Assembly: GCF_029318685.1 (NCBI RefSeq) | Contig: NZ_CP119677.1 | Coordinates: forward strand, 3,897,001 to 3,961,000 | Source: Ruminiclostridium papyrosolvens DSM 2782 | Lineage (GTDB): Bacteria; Bacillota; Clostridia; Acetivibrionales; DSM-1351 | Reading direction: 5' to 3' | Length of the DNA: 64,000 nucleotides | Shown here: piece after piece, positions 8,562 to 16,249 of the stretch | Layout: each line of letters starts with the position of its first letter | Numbering within the stretch: position 1 is the first letter of the stretch | Made by a program: the position numbers and the translations under genes | Notes under the pieces: model-generated | The model's database searches: none | Seen by the model: only the letters and a program-made list of their open reading frames with translations | Told to the model about the DNA's origin: nothing

Positions 8562-8960
8562 CTAATTGTCTATTGAATTTTTAAGAGCCATAATTTTTTC
8601 TTCTATGATTTTAATCACTCTGATAAATTCTTCATCATTTTTTCCCGTTGGGTCTTCCAGACCCCAATCTTCCCTGTGATTACAAGGCAAAACCGGACAT
8701 TGAACATTACATCCCATGGTTATTATAATGTCAACAGTCGGTATGTCTTCCAGAAGCTTTGATTTTTGTGTTCTCTCCATATCAATTCCATAAATCTGTT
8801 TCATCAACCTGACAGCAGACTGATTTATTTGAGGCTTTGTCTCTGTGCCTGCGGAATAACTTTCAAATACGTCCGATGCAAGATGTTTGCCCAGAGCTTC
8901 CGCAATCTGACTACGACAGGAATTGTGAACGCATATAAATGCTACTTTAGCTTTTCCCAT
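8562..8960 (-). CDS. arsC: Arsenate reductase, thioredoxin-coupled (LMW-phosphatase fold)
   Basis: 132 residues. The P-loop VHNSCRSQIAEAL (Cys15-X5-Arg variant: CVHNSCRSQ) and the later redox cysteines in TMGCNVQCPVLPC match the Staphylococcus-type ArsC, in which a three-cysteine relay reduces arsenate to arsenite with electrons from thioredoxin. The DWGLEDPTGKNDEEF segment with the catalytic Asp-Pro is conserved. It is the last gene of the ars operon, directly behind a thioredoxin-like gene that may be its partner. A plain LMW protein tyrosine phosphatase is unlikely because of the extra cysteines. Confidence 0.92.
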   Translation of the reverse strand: MGKAKVAFICVHNSCRSQIAEALGKHLASDVFESYSAGTETKPQINQSAVRLMKQIYGIDMERTQKSKLLEDIPTVDIIITMGCNVQCPVLPCNHREDWGLEDPTGKNDEEFIRVIKIIEEKIMALKNSIDN

Positions 8961-8961
8961 T

Positions 8962-9264
8962 TTACTGTTTCCTTGCTTTCTCCAATATACTGATTATTTC
9001 TTCAGTTTTTAAAACTTTCCCGTACGAAACAACTTTACCGTCTACAACCAAGGCAGGTGTTGTCATTACACCATATGCAGCAATCTGTGCAAAATCCTTT
9101 ACATGCTCAATATCAGTGTCCATTCCCAGCTTTGACATTGCTTCTTTTGCAGCAGCTTCAAGCTGATTGCATTTTGCACATCCTGAGCCCAGCACTTTTA
9201 CATATGCATCCCCTTTAACATTTGTTTCACTTTTGTCTTCCTTCTTCTTTTTAAACAATGACAT
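8962..9264 (-). CDS. Thioredoxin-like redox-active disulfide protein
   Basis: 100 residues. A charged N-terminus (KKKKEDKSE) precedes a thioredoxin-fold domain with GSGCAKCNQLEAAA (CxxC, residues about 29-32), a cis-Pro segment TTPALVVDGKVVSYG and a C-terminal helix. It matches the small redox-active disulfide protein 2 (TM0996/MTH895-like) family, common beside ArsP-type permeases. It could supply electrons to the arsenate reductase encoded 1 base downstream, or pass metalloids to the permease; both are inference. The ATG follows AGGAGGAC. Confidence 0.88.
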   Translation of the reverse strand: MSLFKKKKEDKSETNVKGDAYVKVLGSGCAKCNQLEAAAKEAMSKLGMDTDIEHVKDFAQIAAYGVMTTPALVVDGKVVSYGKVLKTEEIISILEKARKQ

Positions 9265-9290
9265 AATAAAGTCCTCCTCATAAGTTTATT

Positions 9291-10304
9291 TTATAATAAT
9301 AAATATTGAAATACATTAAACAGATATCCAACAATAATAATACCTATTGTACAAATTGCAACAAATAATGCCAAAAGCCTTGGTTTTACAGCCTTACGAA
9401 GCATAATTAGAGATGGTAAGCTCAGAGTTGTTACCGCCATCATGAAGGACAAAACAGTTCCCAGATTTGCTCCTTTGTACAGTAGCGCTTCTGCAACCGG
9501 GATAGTACCAAAAATGTCTGCATACATAGGAACACCAATTAATGTCGCAAGTACGACACCAAACGGATTATTACTTCCCAGAACGATTTTAATCCAGCTT
9601 TCTGGAATCCAGTTATGAATTACTGCACCGATTCCTACACCTATTAATATATACGGAAATACTTTTTTAAAGGTAGATATTACTTGGTCTTTTGCATAGG
9701 CAACACGTTCTTTTTTTGTTAAATCCGGTGAATCAATATCCACACCTGAGGCATTTAGTATAAAATCCTCCACATACCTTTCCATATTCATTTTCCCGAT
9801 AATTGTACCTCCTGCAACTGCAATAATAAGACCAATTATTACATATACAACAGCCACCTTCGCACCAAAAATGCTCATTAGAATTACCAGTGAACCAAGG
9901 TCTACCATAGGGGAAGAGATTAGAAAGGAAAATGTTAAGCCCAGTGGCAGTCCGGCGCTGGTAAACCCTATAAACAGCGGAATTGACGAACAGGAACAAA
10001 AAGGCGTAACTGTTCCCAGAAGTGCTGCTATGGTATTTGCTCCGATTCCGCGGAAACGAGTCAATATTTTTTTACTCCGTTCCGGTGGAAAAAAACTCTG
10101 AATATATGAAATTATAAAAATAAGAAGACATAATAGTATTGTTATTTTTATTACATCGTATATAAAAAACTGAATACTTCCCCCAAGCCGTCCTGACATA
10201 TCAAGGCCAAAGAAGGAAAGCAAGTTATGTATAAGTGTGTTAAGCCATTTCATTCCAAGCACCTGATTTTGTAAAAACAGTCCAATTCCTTTTAATAACT
10301 CCAT
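9291..10304 (-). CDS. ArsP/UPF0718-type permease
   Basis: 337 residues from the ATG at 10304, preceded by AAAGGAGAC; an upstream in-frame extension to 10418 would run into the arsR gene and has no ribosome site. About eight hydrophobic helices are visible. The conserved TPFCSCSSIPLFIGF segment (two cysteines) marks the DUF318/ArsP family of permeases, and the second repeat is VPMYADIFGTIPVAEALL. Known ArsP members export trivalent organoarsenicals. It stands between arsR and the thioredoxin-like/arsC pair, so arsenic export is the likely job. No classical arsB/acr3 gene is present in the window. Confidence 0.88.
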   Translation of the reverse strand: MELLKGIGLFLQNQVLGMKWLNTLIHNLLSFFGLDMSGRLGGSIQFFIYDVIKITILLCLLIFIISYIQSFFPPERSKKILTRFRGIGANTIAALLGTVTPFCSCSSIPLFIGFTSAGLPLGLTFSFLISSPMVDLGSLVILMSIFGAKVAVVYVIIGLIIAVAGGTIIGKMNMERYVEDFILNASGVDIDSPDLTKKERVAYAKDQVISTFKKVFPYILIGVGIGAVIHNWIPESWIKIVLGSNNPFGVVLATLIGVPMYADIFGTIPVAEALLYKGANLGTVLSFMMAVTTLSLPSLIMLRKAVKPRLLALFVAICTIGIIIVGYLFNVFQYLLL

Positions 10305-10365
10305 ACATGTCTCCTTTACATAAATACATCTATTTTTATCGATATATCCATTTTTAATAAAGCCA

Positions 10366-10662
10366 TCATATGATGGCTGAGTATATTTCTGTAATCTTGC
10401 CAAGCAGTTCTCTGGCATAAACGCTGCCTTGCGGGCTTATGGAATAGTGCGTCCATTTCCCTTCTTTTCTTGCATTTACAACACCGGAATCACATAGTAT
10501 TTTCATATGATGGGACAAAGTGGACTGACCAATTTTCATATCCTCTAACAGTTTGCAGGCACATTTTTCTCCTGTCTGAAGCAATTCCAGAATCATTAGA
10601 CGATTTTCATCACAAAAAGCTTTAAATACTTTTGCATTTTCTTCGTATTTACTGATTGACAC
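10366..10662 (-). CDS. arsR: ArsR/SmtB-family repressor
   Basis: 98 residues, standard length. Winged helix with LLQTGEKCACKLLEDM, whose Cys-X-Cys pair is the usual metalloid site on helix 3, followed by the recognition helix IGQSTLSHHMKILCDSG and the wing ARKEGKWTHYSI. It should repress the operon arsR-permease-trx-arsC and release DNA when arsenite binds. An inverted repeat lies just upstream (10673-10694). Confidence 0.93.
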   Translation of the reverse strand: MSISKYEENAKVFKAFCDENRLMILELLQTGEKCACKLLEDMKIGQSTLSHHMKILCDSGVVNARKEGKWTHYSISPQGSVYARELLGKITEIYSAII

Positions 10663-10672
10663 TTTATCACCT

Positions 10673-10694
10673 CATATCTAAAATATTCGATATG
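10673..10694. promoter_or_regulatory. Possible ArsR operator
   Basis: CATATC and GATATG are inverted arms separated by 10 bases, 11 bases upstream of arsR on the side of its promoter. The spacing and AT-rich centre suit an ArsR-type site, but only position and symmetry support it. Confidence 0.4.
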
Positions 10695-10742
10695 AAATAT
10701 TATATTAACCAAATCGAAGTTTGTCAATGTATAAATCACTCA

Positions 10743-11429
10743 TCATTTCCCTTCGTATATTTCTTCAGTATCATTATATATTATTATGCTTGGAGGATTT
10801 AAGTTTCCACTCTGCCACTCCGATTCTCGGTCCAGAATAGAAAAATTAATATCCAAATTGACTTGTCTGTTTGGAAAAACCACAAATTTGACGGGTTCCT
10901 TCAAAGTATTGCTGACAGTTATAATTTTAGCATTTTTAGACAGATAATCTTCAAGGATAGGTATTTTTATATAAAATTCTTTCTTATCATTACTATAATT
11001 CTTTAATTTTATTTTTCCATTAAGAGAAATAATACCGCCGTTATTTGTATAATTAATCTGACTGCCATCTCTTATGTATTCTATAGTCTGTAAACCACTT
11101 AATTTTGATTTAACAAATCCATATGCTATATCATATGTAGGTTGGTATATAATAGAGCCTACAATAAAAAACAGAACAACAAATTTTCCAAAATTCCTGT
11201 GAACATCTTCATTAAAACATATTATCCCTGCAACCCCCAGCAATATTAATGTTAAGGTTATTACTCCCGTATAATGCAAACCGGAGTTTCCGTCCGACCA
11301 TACACTAATACCCATCTTTGTCAAAATAAAATCACCAAGTATCAGATTATGTTTATTATTAGAAAATAGTATTACCAACAATATTACCATAAAAAAAGAT
11401 GCTATAGCTATTATCTTTCTTTTATTCAT
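10743..11429 (-). CDS. Membrane-anchored protein of unknown function
   Basis: 228 residues from the ATG at 11429, which has TGGAGGTAC in front; the in-frame extension to 11489 overlaps the next gene and lacks a good site. Three hydrophobic helices lie at about residues 5-25, 55-75 and 83-105. The rest (about 115-228) is a polar beta-rich domain likely outside the cell, with GGIISLNGKIKLKNYSND resembling an Ig-like or FxLYD-type fold. No family recognised. It follows the DUF6774-like small gene and is on the same strand as the ars operon but separate from it. Confidence 0.65.
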   Translation of the reverse strand: MNKRKIIAIASFFMVILLVILFSNNKHNLILGDFILTKMGISVWSDGNSGLHYTGVITLTLILLGVAGIICFNEDVHRNFGKFVVLFFIVGSIIYQPTYDIAYGFVKSKLSGLQTIEYIRDGSQINYTNNGGIISLNGKIKLKNYSNDKKEFYIKIPILEDYLSKNAKIITVSNTLKEPVKFVVFPNRQVNLDINFSILDRESEWQSGNLNPPSIIIYNDTEEIYEGK

Positions 11430-11479
11430 TTTGTACCTCCATTCCATCAATATATAATATATGTTATTAAATGTAAATT

Positions 11480-11683
11480 TTATGTGCAATTATTTTTAAT
11501 ACAACTATCCTGAGAATCATAGGTTAAAATATTCTGAGCTACGGATGTCAAAAAATTTCCAAATACATTACGTTGGCAGTTGTCCAACTCCTCTGCAACT
11601 GCCAGTGATATCACAGTGGCAAGCAAGGTAAGCTCACTGGGACTTAACGAAAAAAATTTATTGCAGCAATTATTATTCATCAT
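11480..11683 (-). CDS. Small DUF6774-like protein
   Basis: 67 residues; the tandem ATG follows AGAGGTTTTATAAT. LSPSELTLLATVISLAVAEEL followed by NVFGNFLTSVAQNILT (split around residue 35) matches a small clostridial family that I recall as DUF6774. Six cysteines sit near the two ends (NNNCCNKF and DSCIKNNC), which hints at metal binding or disulfides. Function unknown. The downstream membrane protein gene starts about 50 bases later. Confidence 0.65.
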   Translation of the reverse strand: MMNNNCCNKFFSLSPSELTLLATVISLAVAEELDNCQRNVFGNFLTSVAQNILTYDSQDSCIKNNCT

Positions 11684-11766
11684 ATTATAAAACCTCTTAT
11701 TTAAATTAATAACATAAACATACTATGTTTATTATTTACCTGTTGTTAAACTATATAATAAAAAAA

Positions 11767-11786
11767 GACACCCTTTGGGGAGTGTC
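11767..11786 (-). terminator. Orphan terminator-like hairpin
   Basis: GACAC(CC) pairs with (GG)GTGTC around a short loop. Read on the minus strand it is followed by TTTTTTTATTAT, a typical U-tract. No gene on that strand ends here, so it may close a small RNA or a lost gene, or act as a leader hairpin on the plus strand. Confidence 0.45.
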
Positions 11787-12063
11787 AAAAAGCAGGAGGT
11801 TTGTTAAATGGAAGAGTGCATAGTATAGAGTATATATTTAGTGCCACCTACTTTAAACAAAACCTCTCTAATAAAAATCACATACAGAACAATCTACTTA
11901 CTTTTGTGGGTTTTTATCTCAGGCGGCATAGTTATCATATTAGCATTAAAATCCTTATTTAAGGGCCTACCGTTTATTTATCTAAAGAATCCCTCCTGTT
12001 TTACCTTTAAAGTTCCTCCATTTATCTTGCATTAAATACCTTTTTTCTTTTTGGGTAATACGT

Positions 12064-12085
12064 TTTGGTACAATCAGTACCGAAA
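12064..12085. promoter_or_regulatory. Operator-like inverted repeat upstream of XRE regulator
   Basis: TTTGGTAC-AATCA-GTACCGAAA is an inverted repeat with GGTAC/GTACC arms. The same GGTAC core recurs in the inverted repeat flanking the gene at its other end, suggesting binding by the XRE protein. Confidence 0.4.
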
Positions 12086-12230
12086 GTAATTATATATGAA
12101 TAATTTTTGTTAGTCAATACATTTACCATTATTTTGTAAATAAATACTCACGGGTCTTATTTATAGTTCAATAATTAATATTGCGTTCTTCAACTGCTAT
12201 AACTTATAATTATTCATTGAGGTGATTAGG

Positions 12231-12629
12231 ATGTCCGTTCTTTCAGAGAGGGTTAAAAAATTACGCAATTGTAAGCGACAATCCCAAAATGAAGTAGGTA
12301 AAGCTTTAGGTAAAAGTAGAGAAACTGTTTCAAAATATGAGCTGGGTGAAAGAGAACCTGATCCGGAAGCTATTATACTTTTTGCAAAGCACTTTAATGT
12401 TTCTTCAGATTATTTATTAGGAATTAATGAACAGTCACAAAACATGGCAACTGAAGAAATAATACCGTACAGCCCGGAATTAGCCGCCTTTGAAAAGTAT
12501 CTTAAAGATGAAAATTTCATCCCATATTTACAACTTGCAGTGAGGATGAAGGATTCAAATATTGAAATAAATCAATTTGAAAAGTTAATAAATAAGATTA
12601 TTAAACAGACAAAATCAAACGTAAAGTAA
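12231..12629 (+). CDS. XRE-family transcriptional regulator
   Basis: 132 residues from the ATG at 12231, with TTGAGGTG about 7 bases upstream. Residues 5-60 form a Cro/C1-type helix-turn-helix: LSERVKKLRNCKRQSQNEVG, then GKSRETVSKYELGEREP and IILFAKHFNVSSDYLLG. Residues 70-132 are acidic and helical with no recognised fold. The protein is probably a small repressor; its targets may include its own gene through the GGTAC repeats on both sides. It stands alone between oppositely directed units. Confidence 0.88.
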   Translation: MSVLSERVKKLRNCKRQSQNEVGKALGKSRETVSKYELGEREPDPEAIILFAKHFNVSSDYLLGINEQSQNMATEEIIPYSPELAAFEKYLKDENFIPYLQLAVRMKDSNIEINQFEKLINKIIKQTKSNVK

Positions 12630-12632
12630 AAG

Positions 12633-12717
12633 AAGTGTACCAACCTTGATTTAATTAAAATAAGTGCTTTTTGTGATAGTTTGTCGTAAGTAAATCATTT
12701 AATGAGTTGGTACACTT
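12633..12717. repeat. 12-bp inverted repeat downstream of XRE gene
   Basis: AAGTGTACCAAC (12633-12644) is repeated exactly inverted as GTTGGTACACTT (12706-12717), with 61 bases between. It is too widely spaced for a simple terminator. A second 11-bp inverted repeat (TTTTGTAATTA at 12767-12777 with TAATTACAAAA at 12786-12796) lies just beyond and may terminate transcription. Confidence 0.6.
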
Positions 12718-12830
12718 AGTACCTATTTTTTATTATAATACCCTTACAATCTATTAGTCAACCTTATTTTGTAATTATTTGTAATTAATTACAAAATTTG
12801 ATAATATACGCCTTATAAATAAGCTTTCTT

Positions 12831-13814
12831 TTATTCTCCAAAACTTTTTAAAACCCTATTCTGAAGCGTCACATATTGTTCCATTTCATCAAATGTATTG
12901 GTAATGAACTCATACACCAAATACTTAGGATTTATGTATTCTATAACCCTCTTGATTGACGGATGTGAAAAGGGAATGTGGTTGTCAATTTTGGCGATGT
13001 GCTCAAATACTTTCAGATATCTGTCAAAAAAGGATTCACTTTTGTTAAAACCACCCCAGTTCTTGATTTTATCTTTTACATATTTTCCTGAGACAGAGCT
13101 ATTAAGGTGTATTCCTTTAATATTTGACGATAATTCCTCCAGATTCTGGAGTACTCGAAGAATATATTTAACACCTTCCTCTTCTGTTTTCAGCTCAGTG
13201 TTGGTATTCATCATATGGCCTATATCAAGCATGAATCCTTTTTTGGGATAGTTTATTCCGTCCATAAGCCTGAATGCCAGTTTTTTATCCAAAAGTGTAA
13301 GACCGGGCCACCATTGATTTTCCAAAAGCAGGTCAAAATCTGCTGAAGTGTCTTTGAACAACTTATTTATCATTTCAATAAATGCTTCAATAATTTCTTC
13401 ATCACCATATGTAAATTTATAATTATAGCAATGTTCAAGCTGTACATGGCTTACATGAAAAACTATGTATTTTACACCCATATCACAGGCTGTTTTAATT
13501 TCATTGCGGTAATACTCCAATATACACTCCCATGTTTCACCGCCATAGTATTGTTTGTAGGCTTCTATATCACCAAACTGTCTATAAAGCTCATACTTAT
13601 CATTGCGATAAAAATCAAGCCAAGCAGGCCAAAAGCGCATATGCAGCCCATGAAGCAATGAAGACGAAACAATCTCATTCTGCCACTGAGAAGTCTGAAT
13701 AATTTCAAGTCCTTGCAAATCATGCTTGTATAAAAACTTTTTGATTTTGTTGCTGTCACCCGAAAATCTGTATAAATCATATGGGTGGTTTGAAAAATTC
13801 ATCAGCTTTAACAC
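12831..13814 (-). CDS. Xylose-isomerase-like TIM-barrel protein
   Basis: 327 residues. The GTG at 13814 has AGGAGG 8 bases upstream and is preferred to the ATG at 13802. The pattern of the AP-endonuclease-2/sugar phosphate isomerase-epimerase superfamily is visible: strand-end VKYIVFHVSHV, DLLLENQWWP (metal-binding Glu), GFMLDIGHMMNT (Asp and His) and IKGIHLNSSVSG (His), with YLVYEFI at the end. These residues normally hold a divalent metal. The substrate is not known. No operon partner adjoins it. Confidence 0.8.
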   Translation of the reverse strand: MLKLMNFSNHPYDLYRFSGDSNKIKKFLYKHDLQGLEIIQTSQWQNEIVSSSLLHGLHMRFWPAWLDFYRNDKYELYRQFGDIEAYKQYYGGETWECILEYYRNEIKTACDMGVKYIVFHVSHVQLEHCYNYKFTYGDEEIIEAFIEMINKLFKDTSADFDLLLENQWWPGLTLLDKKLAFRLMDGINYPKKGFMLDIGHMMNTNTELKTEEEGVKYILRVLQNLEELSSNIKGIHLNSSVSGKYVKDKIKNWGGFNKSESFFDRYLKVFEHIAKIDNHIPFSHPSIKRVIEYINPKYLVYEFITNTFDEMEQYVTLQNRVLKSFGE

Positions 13815-14181
13815 CGGGTATACCTCCTATTTCTATGATAATATTTTACAAACTGGTTTGATTCCTCATCTTTTAAAAGAATATAAAAAAACACTACCTT
13901 TTTACGAGGTAATGCTTCCGTTTTTCGTTCAGCACTGTGCAGTTTATATATTACTGCATTCGCATATCCCATTTTTAATTTCAATACTAATGGTAACAAG
14001 CGCAATTATTTTTTTACCAGATATATGGTATATCAATATAACTCTATTGTCAACGTATCTAAGCAACATATAAAATTTTATTTGCCATTAAAAATGCCAA
14101 TATAAAGTTATTCACCCTACATCGGCATATATAATAGTTCATGACCTCACAGTCACCTTTTATAAAAAGTATAATAAGTGT
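13815..14181. other. 367-base AT-rich intergenic region
   Basis: The left part carries the promoter of the minus-strand TIM-barrel gene, and the right part lies downstream of the PNPOx gene. A 115-codon plus-strand ORF that covers the left half has no ribosome site and runs antisense to a real gene start, so it is not called. Nothing else was recognised. Confidence 0.6.
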
Positions 14182-14577
14182 TTATAGTTCAATTACCTTT
14201 GGCTCATCCGTAAAAGAGCAGATAGTTGCTATGCCATGTTTAAATGCAAATACGGTCATTACATTGTCATCTACGGTGTACATGGAACTAAGAGCGGCAT
14301 GGTTGGCATCCATCATTGCCACACGAGCTTCCCTGCGCAAATCTTCCTCGACTTCACCTTCTAGTCGAATCCAAGTTCCTTTATTCATACCGCAAATTTC
14401 AACCTTGTTGTTTTTCTTCATCTGGTGGTATACTTTTTTTCGGTTATTGGTAACGATATAAAGCTTGCCTTCGAAGACACATACAGCGCCAAAGGGACGC
14501 ACACGAGCCTGTCCGTCCTCGTTGGTAGCAAGGTATATAATACCACATTCTTTCAGGTATTCTAAAACTTCGTTCAT
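14182..14577 (-). CDS. Pyridoxamine 5'-phosphate oxidase-family (flavin-binding) protein
   Basis: 131 residues from the ATG at 14577, which follows AAAGGAGC; a longer reading to 14781 would cover the divergent hxlR-type gene. The fold is the split-barrel flavin/F420-binding family: IIYLATNEDGQARVRPFGAV, LYIVTNNRKKVYHQMKKNNK and GTWIRLEGEVEED. Short members of this family reduce or bind flavins and are often controlled by HxlR regulators. It diverges from exactly such a regulator, with overlapping promoters (minus-strand TTGTTT-16-TATAAT between 14659 and 14632), so it is probably the regulated gene. Confidence 0.87.
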   Translation of the reverse strand: MNEVLEYLKECGIIYLATNEDGQARVRPFGAVCVFEGKLYIVTNNRKKVYHQMKKNNKVEICGMNKGTWIRLEGEVEEDLRREARVAMMDANHAALSSMYTVDDNVMTVFAFKHGIATICSFTDEPKVIEL

Positions 14578-14604
14578 ATTAAAAGCTCCTTTCAAATCAT
14601 GGGG

Positions 14605-14685
14605 TTGTGTTTTTTGTTTCTCACAGGTATAATTATATCTTACACAAGCATTAAAACAAGTACGATATTTTTTGATACCAGTATC
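14605..14685 (+). promoter_or_regulatory. Divergent promoters and HxlR operator candidate
   Basis: TTGTGT (14605-14610), 17 bases and TATAAT (14628-14633) face the hxlR-type gene; its -10 region overlaps the leftward TATAAT (14632-14637) for the PNPOx gene. GATAC-CA-GTATC at 14674-14685 is a perfect inverted repeat next to the regulator's ribosome site and is a candidate operator. Confidence 0.55.
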
Positions 14686-14701
14686 AGAGAGGATAGTATT
14701 A

Positions 14702-15055
14702 ATGGAGAAAAAACAACTTTTTGGCCTATGTCCGTACGTAACAGCCCAAAGAATATTAACCGGAAAATGGTCAATGTACATTCTTTATTTGTTAACTGAT
14801 GGGCCTATTCGTTTTAACGAGCTACAAAGGCGTATGCCGGAGGAAATGACACACACCACATTATCTCGCCAGCTAAAAGCAATGGAAAAGGAAGGACTGA
14901 TTATCCGCACAGAATATCAGCAGATACCGCCAAAAGTAGAATATTGCCTGAGTGATATCGGAGATAAATTCAAAAAGGTTCTTGCGGAGCTTGAAGTATG
15001 GGGAAATGAGTATATTGAATTTCTTATGAATAATGAAAAAACAAAAACACCCTAA
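14702..15055 (+). CDS. HxlR-family transcriptional regulator
   Basis: 117 residues from the ATG at 14702, with AGAGAGGAT in front. It is a winged-helix protein of the HxlR/MarR-like type: CPYVTAQRILTGKWSMYILY, the recognition region GPIRFNELQRRMPEEMTHTT and LSRQLKAMEKEGLI, then the wing PPKVEYCLSDIG. The N-terminal Cys in GLCPY is conserved in redox- or electrophile-sensing HxlR proteins. It is divergent from a flavin-binding PNPOx-family gene, its likely target. The stop codon lies inside the left arm of the shared terminator. Confidence 0.9.
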   Translation: MEKKQLFGLCPYVTAQRILTGKWSMYILYLLTDGPIRFNELQRRMPEEMTHTTLSRQLKAMEKEGLIIRTEYQQIPPKVEYCLSDIGDKFKKVLAELEVWGNEYIEFLMNNEKTKTP

Positions 15056-15079
15056 ATAATAATATAAAGGTGTTTTTGT
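15041..15079. terminator. Bidirectional terminator between hxlR-type gene and agrD
   Basis: ACAAAAACACC (15041-15051) pairs exactly with GGTGTTTTTGT (15069-15079). The T-run on each strand follows the stem, so it can stop both converging transcripts. Confidence 0.82.
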
Positions 15080-15109
15080 CCTCTTAATGCATGGTTTTTG
15101 ATAAATTCA

Positions 15110-15253
15110 TTAATGACTTCTGCGTACCGTCAAATGCTTGGGTGCTTTCGGCTGATAGTAGTATCCGTAACATGCCGAGCAAACACCTGATAACGCAAGA
15201 AGTGTGATTAATAGTGACAAAGGTACAAACAAAAGTTTGATTTTTGCCTTCAT
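15110..15253 (-). CDS. agrD: AgrD-like cyclic (thio)lactone autoinducer prepeptide
   Basis: A 47-residue ORF, too short for usual gene finders, with GAGGAGGG 7 bases before its ATG. The N-terminus is an amphipathic/hydrophobic leader (KAKIKLLFVPLSLLITLLA), then SGVCSACYGYYY, then the charged C-terminal tail QPKAPKHLTVRRSH. A Cys a few residues before a Q/E-P-x-x-P tail is the pattern of clostridial AgrD peptides, in which AgrB cuts off the tail and closes a thiolactone on the Cys. The ring is probably Cys28-Tyr-Gly-Tyr-Tyr, possibly one Tyr longer. It lies 28 bases downstream of the AgrC-like membrane gene and about 3 kb from agrB, an unusual distance. Confidence 0.85.
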   Translation of the reverse strand: MKAKIKLLFVPLSLLITLLALSGVCSACYGYYYQPKAPKHLTVRRSH

Positions 15254-15281
15254 AATCTTTCCCTCCTCTCTGTTTATGTAC

Positions 15282-16091
15282 TTATTCATTAATATAATCT
15301 ATAAGTTTAACCGCCTCATCCACTTGATTATTTGTGAGCAAACTACGAATTTCATCTAAAGCAAATTTAACATCATCCTCAAATTCACAATATTTATCAT
15401 ACGATTTTATTATTAATCCAGTTATCACAGTATAAATCAATTTAAACATCTGAATATTAAGTACCAATACTATTACAAACAAGGATACAGAGAATGTTAT
15501 TTGATAAACTAATTGCATCTTATCAAAAACTGCGATGAATACAAAATATAACAATTGTCCTCCGTAGGATAACATTAAAATTGATGACAGGAACAATCTA
15601 TTAAGTCGGCGATTAATCCGTGTGACCAGCAAAATCTCATGCTTCCATAAAAATGCTGCTACCATTGCCTGAGCAAATCGTTGTGGCATTGCAAGCAGTA
15701 CATACCAATGATAAGCGTTTTGAAATCTTTCCATTCCTTTGAATACATATGTAATCACATAAGGTGCGTATAGTATCTCTGTAACAGTCATTATTAAAAA
15801 AATAAAAGATGTTGCAAAGACAGCATATACTGGCTTCATCTTGTATACCAGTATAAGTATCAGTGAGTATGCAATATTATGTAATGTAATGCTTGCTATA
15901 ACATTAGGAGATATAGGTCTTATAATACAAGAAGAAAGTAACATTAAAAGTATTGCTGTAGAAAACTTAAAAATATTCTTCTTGTTTATTTTTAGATTCC
16001 CCTTGCATCCAGTAAAAAGCAAAGCTATTGTTAAATTTAAAAACGCTTCGGGCAATGACACTAGCAGTAATATATATAAATTCATTACCAT
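15282..16091 (-). CDS. AgrC-like membrane sensor domain lacking a kinase
   Basis: 269 residues from the ATG at 16091, preceded by AGGAGATG; an in-frame extension to 16208 overlaps a hairpin. Six or seven hydrophobic helices fill residues 3-215, like the N-terminal sensor of AgrC-type peptide receptors. The C-terminal 45 residues (KYCEFEDDVKFALDEIRSLL and EAVKLIDYINE) look like the helical hairpin that precedes the ATPase in GHKL kinases, but the protein stops there; no N-box or G-box follows. It may bind the peptide made from the next gene as a decoy, immunity or partner protein. A truncated kinase remnant is the alternative, though the ORF ends cleanly and the following gene is intact. Confidence 0.72.
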   Translation of the reverse strand: MVMNLYILLLVSLPEAFLNLTIALLFTGCKGNLKINKKNIFKFSTAILLMLLSSCIIRPISPNVIASITLHNIAYSLILILVYKMKPVYAVFATSFIFLIMTVTEILYAPYVITYVFKGMERFQNAYHWYVLLAMPQRFAQAMVAAFLWKHEILLVTRINRRLNRLFLSSILMLSYGGQLLYFVFIAVFDKMQLVYQITFSVSLFVIVLVLNIQMFKLIYTVITGLIIKSYDKYCEFEDDVKFALDEIRSLLTNNQVDEAVKLIDYINE

Positions 16092-16170
16092 ATAAGACAC
16101 ATCTCCTACAATTTTATTCAATATTTGTATTTTATGACATTTTATTTTGAAAGTAAATACAACCAGAAAA

Positions 16171-16225
16171 AGACCGAACAAGCCTATAAAAGTTGTATTT
16201 TTCGACAACTTATAGGGTTCGGTCT
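16171..16225 (-). terminator. Long imperfect hairpin upstream of AgrC-like gene
   Basis: AGACCGAAC...CTATAA..AGTTGT (from 16171) pairs with ACAACTTATAG-GGTTCGGTCT (to 16225) with small bulges. It lies between the 166-residue gene and the AgrC-like gene; a short T-rich stretch follows on the minus strand, so it may terminate or attenuate. Confidence 0.6.
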
Positions 16226-16249
16226 AATGTTTTATTCTCAAGCTTAAAT

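Larger units (their letters stand above)
11684..12230. other. 547-base AT-rich gap without a supported gene
   Basis: It contains a terminator-like hairpin (11767-11786), a ribosome site AGGAGGT at about 11795 followed by a 6-codon ORF (MEECIV), and an operator-like repeat at 12064-12085. A 64-codon plus-strand ORF at 11841 has no ribosome site and a composition unlike the real genes, so it is not called. Confidence 0.6.

Noticed and set aside
11841-12035. 64-codon plus-strand ORF of hydrophobic composition
   Set aside because: No ribosome site, no homology recognised and AT-driven codons; likely chance ORF.
13726-14073. 115-codon plus-strand ORF
   Set aside because: Runs antisense to the start of the TIM-barrel gene, has no ribosome site and has a chance composition.
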